Shown here: positions 43,577-51,939 of the stretch, piece after piece | Layout: each line of letters begins with the position of its first letter | Position numbering within the stretch: the first letter of the stretch is position 1 | NCBI GenBank assembly: GCA_021775255.1 | Contig: JAJFIA010000003.1 | Span: 1 to 64,000, forward strand | Source: Roseovarius sp. | GTDB taxonomy: Bacteria > Pseudomonadota > Alphaproteobacteria > Rhodobacterales > Rhodobacteraceae | Direction: 5' to 3' | DNA: 64,000 nt | Notes under the pieces: generated by a model | Databases searched by the model: none | What the model was told of the DNA's origin: nothing | Seen by the model: only the letters and a program-made list of their open reading frames with translations | Made by a program: the position numbers and the translations under genes

Positions 43577-44839
43577 TCACTCCACAATCCCCGCCGTCTC
43601 GACAACCGCATGCATCAACACATCCGCGCCTGCGGTGGCCCATTCCTTGGAAATCTCCTCGGCCTCGTTATGCGAAAGCCCGTCCACGCAAGGGCACATC
43701 ACCATGGTAGTGGGATAGACCTTGTTGACCCAGCAGGCATCGTGCCCCGCGCCCGAGATGATATCCATATGGCTGTAGCCAAGGCGTTTGGCGGCGTCGC
43801 GCACGCGCCCGACCAGCCCCTCGTCAAAGGCGGGCGGATCAAAAAAGCCCACCAGTTGGGAGGTGAATTTCACGTTGATGTCGGCGCAGACGCCCGGGGC
43901 TGTCGCGTTCAGCTCGTCCACCATCGCCTCAAGCGTTTCAAGGATATGGCTGCGGAAATCAATGGTGAACACCACCTTTTCGGGGATGATGTTACGGCTA
44001 TTGGGGTAGACGTCGATATGCCCGATCGCACCCACCGCATTGGGCTGATATTGCAGGGCAATCTCATGCACAAGTTCGGTCACGCGCGCCAAAGCGCGGC
44101 CGGCATTGCGGCGCATGTACATGGGCGTTGATCCAGTATGGCTGCCCTTGCCGGTCACTGTGCATTCGATCCAGCGCAGGCCCTGACCGTGGGTGACAAC
44201 GCCGATCTGCTTGCCTTCAGCCTCCAGAATCGGGCCCTGTTCGATATGCAGCTCGAAAAAGGCGTGCATCTTGCGCTCGCCCACCGGCTCATCGCCTTTC
44301 CAGCCGATCCGCTCAAGCTCATCGCCAAAGCGTTTGCCCTTGGCATCCACCCGGTCATAGGCCCAGTCCTGATCCAGCACACCGGCGAATACGCCCGAGG
44401 CGAGCATCGCAGGCGCATACCGCGTGCCCTCTTCGTTGGTCCAGTTGGTGACGACGATGGGGTGTTTGGTTTTTATGCCAAGGTCATTCAACGTGCGGAT
44501 CAGTTCAAGCCCTGCCAGTACGCCCAGAACGCCATCATATTTCCCGCCCGTGGGCTGCGTATCAAGGTGGGAGCCGACATAGACCGGCAGCGCATCCGGA
44601 TCGGTGCCTTCGCGGCGGGCAAACATGTTGCCCATGGTGTCAAGGCCCATGCTCATGCCTGCGGCCTCGCACCAGGACTGGAACAGCTTGCGCCCCTCGC
44701 CGTCTTCATCCGTGAGGGTTTGGCGGTTGTTGCCGCCCGCCACACCGGGGCCGATTTTGGCCATCTCCATCAGGCTGTCCCACAGGCGCTCGCCATTGAT
44801 CTTGAGGTTTTCACCCGGTGCTGAACCTTGTGCGGCCAT
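43577..44839 (-). CDS. M20-type zinc hydrolase (beta-ureidopropionase/carbamoylase)
   Basis: This enzyme probably hydrolyses N-carbamoyl-beta-alanine or related carbamoyl amino acids, the step after dihydropyrimidinase. The start has GGGAG seven bases upstream. The 420 residues show the metal-site motifs VYVGSHLDTQPTGGKYDGVL, TNWTNEEGTRYAP, FFELHIEQGPILE and the late GAGHDACWVNK. The lid-domain segment GKGSHTGSTPM is present. Allantoate amidohydrolase is an alternative, but the neighbouring dihydropyrimidinase favours the pyrimidine route. Its promoter contains two RutR-like boxes. Confidence 0.9.
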   Translation of the reverse strand: MAAQGSAPGENLKINGERLWDSLMEMAKIGPGVAGGNNRQTLTDEDGEGRKLFQSWCEAAGMSMGLDTMGNMFARREGTDPDALPVYVGSHLDTQPTGGKYDGVLGVLAGLELIRTLNDLGIKTKHPIVVTNWTNEEGTRYAPAMLASGVFAGVLDQDWAYDRVDAKGKRFGDELERIGWKGDEPVGERKMHAFFELHIEQGPILEAEGKQIGVVTHGQGLRWIECTVTGKGSHTGSTPMYMRRNAGRALARVTELVHEIALQYQPNAVGAIGHIDVYPNSRNIIPEKVVFTIDFRSHILETLEAMVDELNATAPGVCADINVKFTSQLVGFFDPPAFDEGLVGRVRDAAKRLGYSHMDIISGAGHDACWVNKVYPTTMVMCPCVDGLSHNEAEEISKEWATAGADVLMHAVVETAGIVE

Positions 44840-44889
44840 ATCATTTCTCCCCTGTTATCCGGTCGGCATCCCTTGCAATTGGGCATATC

Positions 44890-44938
44890 CTGACCGTATG
44901 GTCAAGATGAGAGCATCATATCCTGACCATTTGGTCAA
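44890..44938. promoter_or_regulatory. Two RutR-like operators in divergent promoter
   Basis: Two 16-bp palindromes, CTGACCGTATGGTCAA (44890-44905) and CTGACCATTTGGTCAA (44923-44938), match the E. coli RutR consensus TTGACCA-N2-TGGTCAA in 12 and 13 of 14 defined bases. Their spacing is 33 bp, about three helical turns. They lie between the zinc hydrolase and the first TetR gene and could control both directions. Confidence 0.85.
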
Positions 44939-44961
44939 GAAAATTCTGAAAGTAATTGCTA

Positions 44962-45603
44962 ATGGCCCAATCCGCACGCCCGCTCAGTAAGAAGGAAATC
45001 CGTGAGGGCAATGAGCGGCTGATTCTTGAGGCGGCGGAAAATGTCTTTGCCGAAGCCGGGTTTGGCGGGGCGACGATGCAGTTGATTGCTGATCTCGCGG
45101 GGCTGCCCAAGGCCAACCTGCATTATTATTTCCCGACCAAGGAAGCGCTTTACCGGCAGGTGGTGCAAAACATCTTTCAGGATTGGCTGAAGGCGGCGGA
45201 TGTGTTTGACGCGGCCCCCGGCCCGGTTGAGGGCATTGGTGCCTATATTGATGCCAAGATGGAGATCAGCCGCCGCCATCCCGCCGGATCAAAGGTCTGG
45301 GCGTCAGAGGTGATGCACCGCGCGCCGGTGATTCAGGATTATCTCGAAACCACCCTGACGGAATGGACGGAAGGGCGCATGGCGGTGATCCGGCGCTGGA
45401 TAGAGGCCGGGCAGATGGATGCGATCAATCCGCGTCATCTGCTTTACATGCTTTGGGCCACGACCCAGCATTATGCCGATTTTGGCCATCAGATCGAAAC
45501 GCTGAATGGTGGCAAGCCCTTGTCAGATGCGCAATGGGAGGCGGCAAAAGCATCCGTCAAAACCATCATCCTGCGGGGCATCGGGGCGATAGGCAATGCC
45601 TAG
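44962..45603 (+). CDS. TetR family regulator, RutR-like (1)
   Basis: The ATG at 44962 is preferred over the in-frame TTG six bases earlier. The 213-residue protein has an N-terminal TetR helix-turn-helix (LILEAAENVFAEAGFGGATM, IADLAGLPKANLHYYFPTKE). Its C-terminal domain is of the RutR type: ASEVMHRAPVIQDYL, LLYMLWATTQHYADFGHQI. RutR binds uracil or thymine. Together with the two RutR-like boxes just upstream, this marks it as the probable regulator of the adjacent pyrimidine catabolism operon. Confidence 0.9.
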   Translation: MAQSARPLSKKEIREGNERLILEAAENVFAEAGFGGATMQLIADLAGLPKANLHYYFPTKEALYRQVVQNIFQDWLKAADVFDAAPGPVEGIGAYIDAKMEISRRHPAGSKVWASEVMHRAPVIQDYLETTLTEWTEGRMAVIRRWIEAGQMDAINPRHLLYMLWATTQHYADFGHQIETLNGGKPLSDAQWEAAKASVKTIILRGIGAIGNA

Positions 45604-45617
45604 AAATTTGCCCTGCC

Positions 45618-45633
45618 TTTCCAAGATTGGAAA
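45618..45633. promoter_or_regulatory. Palindrome upstream of second TetR gene
   Basis: TTTCCAAGATTGGAAA is a perfect 7-2-7 dyad, 26 bp before the second TetR start. It has the same 16-bp geometry as the RutR-like boxes but a different half-site (TTCCAA instead of TGACCA). It is a candidate autoregulatory operator. Confidence 0.65.
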
Positions 45634-45659
45634 AATGCAGCATGGTGATATAGGTATCT

Positions 45660-46295
45660 ATGACTACAGGACAGGCAATGAGTGACGCGCAACCCGTAAA
45701 GAAATCCAGCCGCATCCAGTTGCGCAACCGCAATCTGATACTGGAGGCCGCTTTGGAGGTGTTTTCAAAACATGGCTATCGCGGCGCGACGCTGGATCAG
45801 ATCGCCGAGGCCTCGGGGCTGAGCAAGCCCAACATCCTGTATTATTTCACCGGCAAGAAAAACATTCATGTGACGCTGCTCAATCAGTTGATGGATACCT
45901 GGCTGGCTCCGCTGCGGGCGATGAACCCCGAGGGTGAGCCGCTGGAAGAGCTGCTGAAATATGTGCATGAAAAGCTGGAAATGGCGCGTGAATTTCCCCG
46001 CGAAAGCCGCCTCTTTGCCAATGAGATATTGCAGGGCGCGCCGCGGATGCGGCCGCATCTGGAAGGTGCCCTGCGCCCGTTGGTGGATGAAAAAGCCGGG
46101 CTTATTCAGGATTGGATGCAAATGGGGAAGCTGGCAGAGACAGACCCGCGCCACCTGATCTTTTCGATCTGGGCCACAACCCAGCATTACGCCGATTTTG
46201 AAGCGCAGGTGCAGGTGTTGATGGGCGAAAAACCGGTCTATGATGAGGCCCGCAAACATCTTGACAGGATGTTCCGGCGATTACTGACGCCGTGA
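45660..46295 (+). CDS. TetR family regulator, RutR-like (2)
   Basis: The 211-residue paralogue of the preceding regulator has the N-terminal HTH LILEAALEVFSKHGYRGATL and SGLSKPNILYYFTGKKNIHV. The C-terminal core (ESRLFANEILQGAPRM, LIFSIWATTQHYADFEAQV) is very close to E. coli RutR as I recall it. An internal ATG at 45678 is an alternative start. It lies 56 bp after the first TetR gene but has its own palindrome, so the two RutR-like proteins may respond to different pyrimidines or control different genes. Confidence 0.9.
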   Translation: MTTGQAMSDAQPVKKSSRIQLRNRNLILEAALEVFSKHGYRGATLDQIAEASGLSKPNILYYFTGKKNIHVTLLNQLMDTWLAPLRAMNPEGEPLEELLKYVHEKLEMAREFPRESRLFANEILQGAPRMRPHLEGALRPLVDEKAGLIQDWMQMGKLAETDPRHLIFSIWATTQHYADFEAQVQVLMGEKPVYDEARKHLDRMFRRLLTP

Positions 46296-46331
46296 AGGGC
46301 GGGGCGATGTCATGCCGCCCCGCCGGTCAGA

Positions 46332-47129
46332 TTAAAATGCCAGTTGCCAGCCCGCTGTCACGGTCCAGTCGGTTTCCAGTTGCGGCCCGTTGAGATCACG
46401 GTAGACCGGCAGACCGGCCTCGATGGCAAAGCGGTGGCCGCGCAATGCGCCGCGCTGGGCCACCATGTTCACGCCCGCAAAAAGCATAACAGTCTGACCG
46501 CCGTAATTATCGGGATCAGCGGTTTGCACCGGGCCCGAGATCAGCGGATCCTGACCATCAATCCTGCCAGCGGTCTTGGCCTCAACCCGGCCAGAAACGC
46601 TGATCCATGGGCTGGGCGAATAGCTTGTCCAGGCTGTGATCGCGGCCTCATCGCCAAGTGAATAGCCGTGATTTTTCCCAAGGCGGATCACCCCGCGCGC
46701 CTGTGCGCCCCAATTGATATTGCCGTTATTGCCCAGATAGGTAATGCCCGGCAACAGATCATAGGTGCCCGATCCAAGCTGCATCGCATAAGGCAGGCGC
46801 ACGGTTGGCCTGCCGCCCATCGGGGTCAGGATATTGTCGGTTTGGGTGGTGGACCCGGTCGGCAGGCTGACACCCATATTGAGGTGCAGCTTGTGGTTGG
46901 CGCTTTCGCTTAGGCCGATCAGGGCTGATATCTTCAGATCCCCGATGCCCGAGGATTTGGTGGTAAACCCGCCCAGAATGCCCGGCCCCATGCCGCCGGC
47001 GAAGGTCAGGTGATCCATGGATTTTTCGATATAGGGCAGCATGACCATCATGGTGACGGTATCGGTTGGGGCATACATCGCCCCAAACATATGCATGTCC
47101 ACTGTCATATCGGTGGGCACAACCCGCAA
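46332..47129 (-). pseudogene. Outer-membrane transporter-like protein, 5' truncated
   Basis: The readable frame gives about 265 residues, rich in amphipathic beta strands and ending in WQLAF. This fits an outer-membrane barrel. MTVDMHMFGAMYAPTDTVTM and LHLNMGVSLPTGS resemble the transporter-like proteins found near copper-resistance genes, which normally carry a further 70 or so N-terminal residues including a signal peptide. Here there is only a TTG start, and a stop codon lies about 100 bp upstream. The 5' side runs into a dispersed repeat (47191-47292). It is probably a fragment. Confidence 0.65.
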
Positions 47130-47190
47130 TGTGGGCGGCTGACCGGGATTGCCAAAAACGGGTTGGGAACGGTTGTGGCGATGGTGGTGG

Positions 47191-47292
47191 GTGAAACACC
47201 TGACTCACGAGGTTTGGCGCGAAACACCCACAATGCTGATGATTTGCCCTGCGTTTTCCATAACCCTGTCTCAGGTTTAAGACGAAACGCTT
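47191..47292. repeat. AAGCG-TTTCG-type dispersed element, copy 4
   Basis: 47191-47217 matches 37523-37549 in 25 of 27 bases, and the right end 47283-47292 is the same CGAAACGCTT. The left AAGCGTTTCG end is missing. The element sits where the upstream part of the outer-membrane protein gene should be, in a 380-bp stretch (47130-47509) without any other recognisable gene. Confidence 0.7.
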
Positions 47293-47509
47293 ATGTGAAA
47301 GGATCAGAAGGCATGCCCGGCAAAACCATAAACATCACACCCCGAATTCTGGAATGCTCCGGGAGGTATGTGAATGGTGTCATCCACCAGCATCATGGAT
47401 GCAATGGCCACCAAAAGATTTACCGCTGGAGTGGTGTGAATTGCCCGCAAAGGCAAACACAACCAGGTAAATCCCGGGGGCAATGCCGCTCTGAAACAGG
47501 GTTTTGGCC

Positions 47510-47911
47510 CTAACCGATCAGCGGTGGCGCGCGGGGGTTATAGGCAACCTGAACATCATCCCCCGCAAAGCGCAAACTGCTCAGAGAGGCATAGATGCTG
47601 GTAACTGACAATGCCGTTGCGACCGCTGGAGCGCCGCAATCAGCCAAAACCCCCGGTGCCCCGAAAAGCGGGCAGGGGGTTGTCAGGTGATGGCCCTTGT
47701 GCGGGTCATCCTCAGGTGCCTGATGGCCGTCATTTGAATGTGAGTGGTGGTCTGAGGCGGCGGCCATTGCCTTTTGCATGGCGATGGCTGCCAGTTCGTG
47801 CTGGCACTGAAGGACAGGAAATGTGACGACGCGAATAACCAGCAGCAATGACAAAAGGACCGGTAGAAATCCCGCCTTTCCGAGCACTCCTGACGAGATG
47901 CGTAGCCGCAT
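47510..47911 (-). CDS. DUF2946-like His-rich membrane-anchored protein
   Basis: The ATG at 47911 is preferred to an in-frame GTG at 47923. The 133 residues have an N-terminal hydrophobic segment (FLPVLLSLLLVIRVVTFPVL) then CQHELAAIAMQKAM. A His-rich stretch follows (SDHHSHSNDGHQAPEDD, HKGHH), with two Cys later. This layout is like DUF2946 proteins found with copper-related outer-membrane proteins. Copper or other metal binding is likely (inference). With the barrel fragment downstream it looks like the remainder of a metal-homeostasis locus. Confidence 0.65.
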   Translation of the reverse strand: MRLRISSGVLGKAGFLPVLLSLLLVIRVVTFPVLQCQHELAAIAMQKAMAAASDHHSHSNDGHQAPEDDPHKGHHLTTPCPLFGAPGVLADCGAPAVATALSVTSIYASLSSLRFAGDDVQVAYNPRAPPLIG

Positions 47912-48048
47912 AAATATAATCACTTTCCGGCCTAAATAATTGTGCCGTATGATAAAAATCAGGCTTTGGCAGAGTAATGCAAATGTACCAAAGCAGAGTC
48001 AGGTTATCGTTTATTCCCGAAAGGGGAGCGTGGCGTAATGTCGCGGGC

Positions 48049-48915
48049 TCAAGCGGTTTTGCGTTGACGCCAAAGGGTAAACAGCCCGGCCGCCACGACA
48101 AGCCCCGCGCCCAGGGCCACATTGAGGCGGATCGTTTCCGAAAATGCAAGAATGCCGATGGCGCTGGCAAATACCAGTTGCAGATAGGCAAAGGGCTGAA
48201 CCGCGCTGGCCTCGGCCACCTCGTAGCATTTGATCAATGTATAATGGCCAAGCGCGCCGGTCACGCAAAGTGCGGCCATCCATATCCAGTCCGGTGCGCT
48301 CATCGGTTGCCAGAACCACAGGCCAATGGCGGTGATGGCGATGGCCCCCGTGGTGCCGGTCCAGAAAAAGCTGGTGGCGGCGCTGTCACGACGCGCGGCA
48401 TAGCGGGTCAGCAGCCCGTAAAGCGCAAACATCAAAGCCGCAGTCAGCGGCACCACCGCTTCGCGCCGGAAAACGCCGAAACCCGGCTCGAGGATGATGA
48501 CCACCCCGATAAAGCCGATACCGATGGCCCCCCATCTGCGCCAGCCCACATGTTCACCCAATATCGGCCCTGAAAGCGCGGCAATCAGCAGCGGGTAGCA
48601 GGCAAAAACCGCATGGCTTTCCACCAGCCCCAAAAGGGTGAAGCCATAGATCATCACACAGATCTCAAACACCAGCAGCAGGCCGCGAAAGATTTGCAGG
48701 CCGGGCTGTGTAGTGGCCGCAGCGGCGCGAATGCCGCCGGCGTTGCGGCTGGCAATGGTGATCACGAATGCGGCAAAAAACCAATAGCGGATCATCACCA
48801 CCATCAGCACATTATATTCCCCCGCCAGATGCCGCGAGATGCCATCCTGCACCGAAAAGATGAAGGTGGTGGCGATCATCAGGATGATGCCAAGGCGGGT
48901 GTTTTGCACGCTCAT
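48049..48915 (-). CDS. EamA/DMT family transporter
   Basis: The 288-residue protein has ten hydrophobic segments in two EamA repeats. GEYNVLMVVMIRYWFFAAFV and GPILGEHVGWRRWGAIGIGF mark the first, and ASAVQPFAYLQLVFASAIGI the second. DMT transporters carry metabolites of many kinds; the substrate cannot be predicted. Its start overlaps the mnmD stop by four bases, so it is translated after mnmD. Confidence 0.9.
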   Translation of the reverse strand: MSVQNTRLGIILMIATTFIFSVQDGISRHLAGEYNVLMVVMIRYWFFAAFVITIASRNAGGIRAAAATTQPGLQIFRGLLLVFEICVMIYGFTLLGLVESHAVFACYPLLIAALSGPILGEHVGWRRWGAIGIGFIGVVIILEPGFGVFRREAVVPLTAALMFALYGLLTRYAARRDSAATSFFWTGTTGAIAITAIGLWFWQPMSAPDWIWMAALCVTGALGHYTLIKCYEVAEASAVQPFAYLQLVFASAIGILAFSETIRLNVALGAGLVVAAGLFTLWRQRKTA

Positions 48916-49589
48916 GGATTTGCCTTTCGGGCTTGGGTCATGTGGCGTTTGCGGCCAAAACCAGGCGTGCGGGTGACGTCAAAGCCCGCATTCTCAAGCC
49001 CGCGACGGACAAATCCGGCGGCGGTATAGGTGGCGGCTGTGCCGTGGCTTGCGGTGTGATTATAGACTTCAGCCATCAGGTCAGGCTGCCAAAGCTCGGG
49101 GTTCTTGGCCGGGGAAAACCCATCGAGAAACCACGCATCGGCGCGGCCTTGCCATTTGGGCAGGGTTTCGCGGGCATCACCGGTAATCAGGGTGAAATGC
49201 AGATCGGGAAGGGTAATGTCTGTCGCATCACAGGCCCAGAACGGGGCCAGATCAGCAGCTATTCCTGCAAGCTCGGGAAAGGCAGCCTGTGCGCGGATCA
49301 TCTCATCGGTCTGCATCGGGTAGGCCTCGAATGAGGTGAAATGCAATACGCCGGGCTGGCTGCCTTGCCGCCACAGACCAAGCGCTGCCAGCAGGTTCAG
49401 CCCGGTGCCAAAGCCAAGCTCGGCAATGTGAAACCCGTCACAAAACCGCTGTGGCAGGCCATTGCCAGCAAGAAAAACATGCGTGGTTTCGGCCAGCCCG
49501 TTCTCAAGGCTGAAATAGGGATCATCAAACCGGGTCGAGACCGGCACATCGCCCGCCCGCCATTCAATGTTCTCGTGCTGGCCTCGCAT
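48912..49589 (-). CDS. mnmD: tRNA mnm5s2U34 methyltransferase MnmD
   Basis: MnmD methylates nm5s2U at tRNA wobble position 34. The start at 49589 follows AAAGGATG; the longer frame is unsupported. The 225 residues contain FDDPYFSLENGLAETTHVFL, the SAM loop AELGFGTGLNLLAAL and DAWFLDGFSPAKNPELW, the family hallmark. It is the methyltransferase half only; the FAD-dependent half of the fused E. coli MnmC is missing. An MnmC-oxidase-like gene is divergent from it 64 bp away. Confidence 0.92.
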   Translation of the reverse strand: MRGQHENIEWRAGDVPVSTRFDDPYFSLENGLAETTHVFLAGNGLPQRFCDGFHIAELGFGTGLNLLAALGLWRQGSQPGVLHFTSFEAYPMQTDEMIRAQAAFPELAGIAADLAPFWACDATDITLPDLHFTLITGDARETLPKWQGRADAWFLDGFSPAKNPELWQPDLMAEVYNHTASHGTAATYTAAGFVRRGLENAGFDVTRTPGFGRKRHMTQARKANP

Positions 49590-49653
49590 CGGTTCATCCT
49601 TTAGAATGGCAGGCAATCTGACCAGACCATGCAGGGGGATCAACGCTTTGGCA

Positions 49654-50685
49654 ATGGCCGATGTAACAGTGATGGGCGCGGGCATTTTCGGCCTCACGAT
49701 CGCGTGGAGCTGTTTGCAACGCGGCGCGCATGTGCGGGTGATTGACCCAAATGGCGCAGGTGCCGGGGCCTCGGGCGGGATTGTGGGCGCTCTGGCCCCG
49801 CATGTGCCGGAAAACTGGAATGAAAAGAAGGCGTTTCAGTTTGACAGCCTGATTGCCGCCGAAGATTTTTGGCGCAATGTTGAGGCGACATCGGGCATCT
49901 CATCGGGCTATGCCCGGCTGGGCCGGTTGCAACCCATCGCGGATGCGCGCGCGCTTGAATTGGCGCAGGTCCGGGCCAAGGGGGCGCAGGAATTGTGGCG
50001 CGGTCTGGCCCGGTGGCAGGTGGTTGAAGCCGGGGGGTATGACTGGGCACCGGTCACGCCCACCGGCTATCTGATCCATGATGATTTATCCGCGCGTCTG
50101 CACCCGCGCCGAGCCTGTGCCGCTCTGGCAGGGGCGATTACTGCCCGCGGCGGCGAGATTGTTGCCAAGGCAGCCCCGGAAGGCACGGTTATCTGGGCCA
50201 CCGGCGTGGCCGGATTGCAAGAGCTGAACGCTGGCCATAATCGGATGGTGGGCAGCGGCGTCAAAGGGCAGGGCGCGTTGCTGCATTTCAGCGCTGTCGC
50301 TTTGCCGCAATTATTTGCCGATACGGTGCATGTGGTGCCACATGCGGATGGCACGGTGGCGGTGGGCTCGACCTCTGAGCACGATTTTGACGATCCCACC
50401 GGTACGGACATGCTGCTTGATGCGGTGGTTGAGCGCGCCATGCAGGCAGTGCCGGTATTGCACGGCGCACGGGTGATGGAGCGCTGGGCCGGGCTGCGGC
50501 CGCGCGCCCGCTCACGCGCGCCGATGCTGGGCGCGCATCCCCTGCGGGGAGGTGAATACATCGCCAATGGCGGTTTCAAAATCGGCTTTGGCATGGCCCC
50601 CGGCGTGGGGCGGGTGATGGCCGATCTGGTGCTGGAGGGGGTGGATGATATACCCGCTGGGTTCCGTCCTGAAGCGTCATACTAA
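49654..50685 (+). CDS. FAD-dependent oxidoreductase, MnmC C-domain-like
   Basis: The 343-residue protein begins MADVTVMGAGIFGLTIAWSC, an FAD-binding Rossmann motif, and has the DAO-type fold with GASGGIVGALAPHVPENWNE. The C-terminal RWAGLRPRARSRAPMLG and GGFKIGFGMAPGVG are close to MnmC oxidase domains. The divergent mnmD next door supports a role in removing the carboxymethyl group of cmnm5U34, but glycine-oxidase-like activity is possible. The ribosome site of the chosen ATG is weak. Confidence 0.85.
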   Translation: MADVTVMGAGIFGLTIAWSCLQRGAHVRVIDPNGAGAGASGGIVGALAPHVPENWNEKKAFQFDSLIAAEDFWRNVEATSGISSGYARLGRLQPIADARALELAQVRAKGAQELWRGLARWQVVEAGGYDWAPVTPTGYLIHDDLSARLHPRRACAALAGAITARGGEIVAKAAPEGTVIWATGVAGLQELNAGHNRMVGSGVKGQGALLHFSAVALPQLFADTVHVVPHADGTVAVGSTSEHDFDDPTGTDMLLDAVVERAMQAVPVLHGARVMERWAGLRPRARSRAPMLGAHPLRGGEYIANGGFKIGFGMAPGVGRVMADLVLEGVDDIPAGFRPEASY

Positions 50686-50982
50686 TCCTAGCTGGCTTCG
50701 GCGCTCATGCATTGACGGCCATCAGGGCCACGGACCCAAGCCTGACTACTTTTTGGGCCGTCTTTCCAGCAACGCTCGGCTGTCTCATAATCCATCAATG
50801 CTCAAGTGGCGCGAAATCTGAAGGTTTCAAGCGCATCTTTTTGTGGTTCTGCCATCAACATCAGCAATTGCGGCAAAAGTTGCCCGTGAACAACCAAACC
50901 ATTATAGCCTTCAACATGACAGGTATGATCCCGGACATAGGGGCAGATTACCTAGCAAACAAATCGCTGGAAACAAATATTT

Positions 50983-51408
50983 ATGAATGAGAAAACACCT
51001 GCAATGCCGCCGCAGCTATCCGCGCTTGATCATCTGGTTCTGACGGTGGCCGATCTATCGGTTAGTATTGTGTTTTACCGCGATATTCTGGGCATGATAG
51101 CAGAAGAATTCACAGCTTCAGATGGTTCAACACGCTGGGCGCTTAAATTTGGCGGGCAAAAGATCAATCTGCATCTATCCGGCGCTGAGTTTGCGCCCTG
51201 CGCGGCAAAACCCATGCCCGGATCGGCGGATTTGTGTTTTCTCAGTGAGGTGTCACTGGAGAGTTGGCAAGATCATCTGGTGGATCAGGGCGTGGTGATT
51301 GAACTGGGGCCAATCCGCCGGAGCGGGGCAAGAAGCGCGCTTTGTTCGTTATATCTGCGCGACCCTGATGGTAATCTGATTGAGATATCCAACCGGCTGG
51401 AAGATTGA
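50983..51408 (+). CDS. VOC family protein
   Basis: The 141-residue protein has the vicinal-oxygen-chelate (glyoxalase/bleomycin resistance) fold. ALDHLVLTVADLSVSIVFYR at the start carries the first metal His, and LRDPDGNLIEISNRL at the end carries the last Glu. The length is that of a single-domain VOC protein. The substrate is unknown. The 297 bp before it (50686-50982) contain no gene that I can support. Confidence 0.9.
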   Translation: MNEKTPAMPPQLSALDHLVLTVADLSVSIVFYRDILGMIAEEFTASDGSTRWALKFGGQKINLHLSGAEFAPCAAKPMPGSADLCFLSEVSLESWQDHLVDQGVVIELGPIRRSGARSALCSLYLRDPDGNLIEISNRLED

Positions 51409-51447
51409 AAATCCGGGCCGCGCATCGGGCCCGACCGTGCCCGCCTT

Positions 51448-51471
51448 GCGAGGCCGCCTGTGAGGGCGGAT
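51448..51471. repeat. 24-bp repeat, intergenic copy
   Basis: GCGAGGCCGCCTGTGAGGGC plus GGAT matches the reverse complement of 30808-30831 in 23 of 24 bases. It lies between the VOC and DUF2794 genes. The core GCCGCCTGTGAGGGCGG can fold into a short hairpin. Confidence 0.6.
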
Positions 51472-51528
51472 GCGCAGCCCCCGGTTATTTTTCTTGCGTT
51501 GGCTACAATTTAACGCAACTCTGGGATT

Positions 51529-51864
51529 ATGAGTTTTCAATCTCTCACGCCGTTTCCAGCAGATGCCCAACAGGTGGCATTCCATCGAACCGAGCTGGCC
51601 GTGATCCTGTCGCTTTATGGCCGAATGGTTGCTGCCGGAGAATGGCGTGATTACGGTATTTCCAACCTGCGGGAAGTGGCCATTTTTTCGATATTCCGGC
51701 GCACGGCGGAAACCCCGCTTTACCGGATCGAAAAACGCCCGAAAATGCGCGCCCGGCAAGGGCAATATGCGGTGATCGGCCTTGATGGCCGTATTCTCAA
51801 GCGCGGGGATGATCTGAAAATGGTGCTGCGGGTGCTGGAGCGCAAGCTGATCCGCGCCATATGA
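51529..51864 (+). CDS. DUF2794 family protein
   Basis: The 111-residue cytoplasmic protein fits DUF2794: VAFHRTELAVILSLYGRMVA, AGEWRDYGISNLREVAIFSI, YRIEKRPKMRARQGQYAV. This family is restricted to alphaproteobacteria and has no known function. The sequence is complete. manC starts 75 bp downstream on the same strand. Confidence 0.93.
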   Translation: MSFQSLTPFPADAQQVAFHRTELAVILSLYGRMVAAGEWRDYGISNLREVAIFSIFRRTAETPLYRIEKRPKMRARQGQYAVIGLDGRILKRGDDLKMVLRVLERKLIRAI

Positions 51865-51939
51865 GTGTGTTTTCAGGCTGGTATTTTCAATCCATGGCAG
51901 TTTATCAACAGGCAGGTATCGGGTAATGAGGGCCGGAAC

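Noticed and set aside
50712..50990. 92-codon frame in the gap before the VOC gene
   Set aside because: It has no ribosome site, irregular composition and no motif, and it runs into the VOC start. Treated as non-coding.
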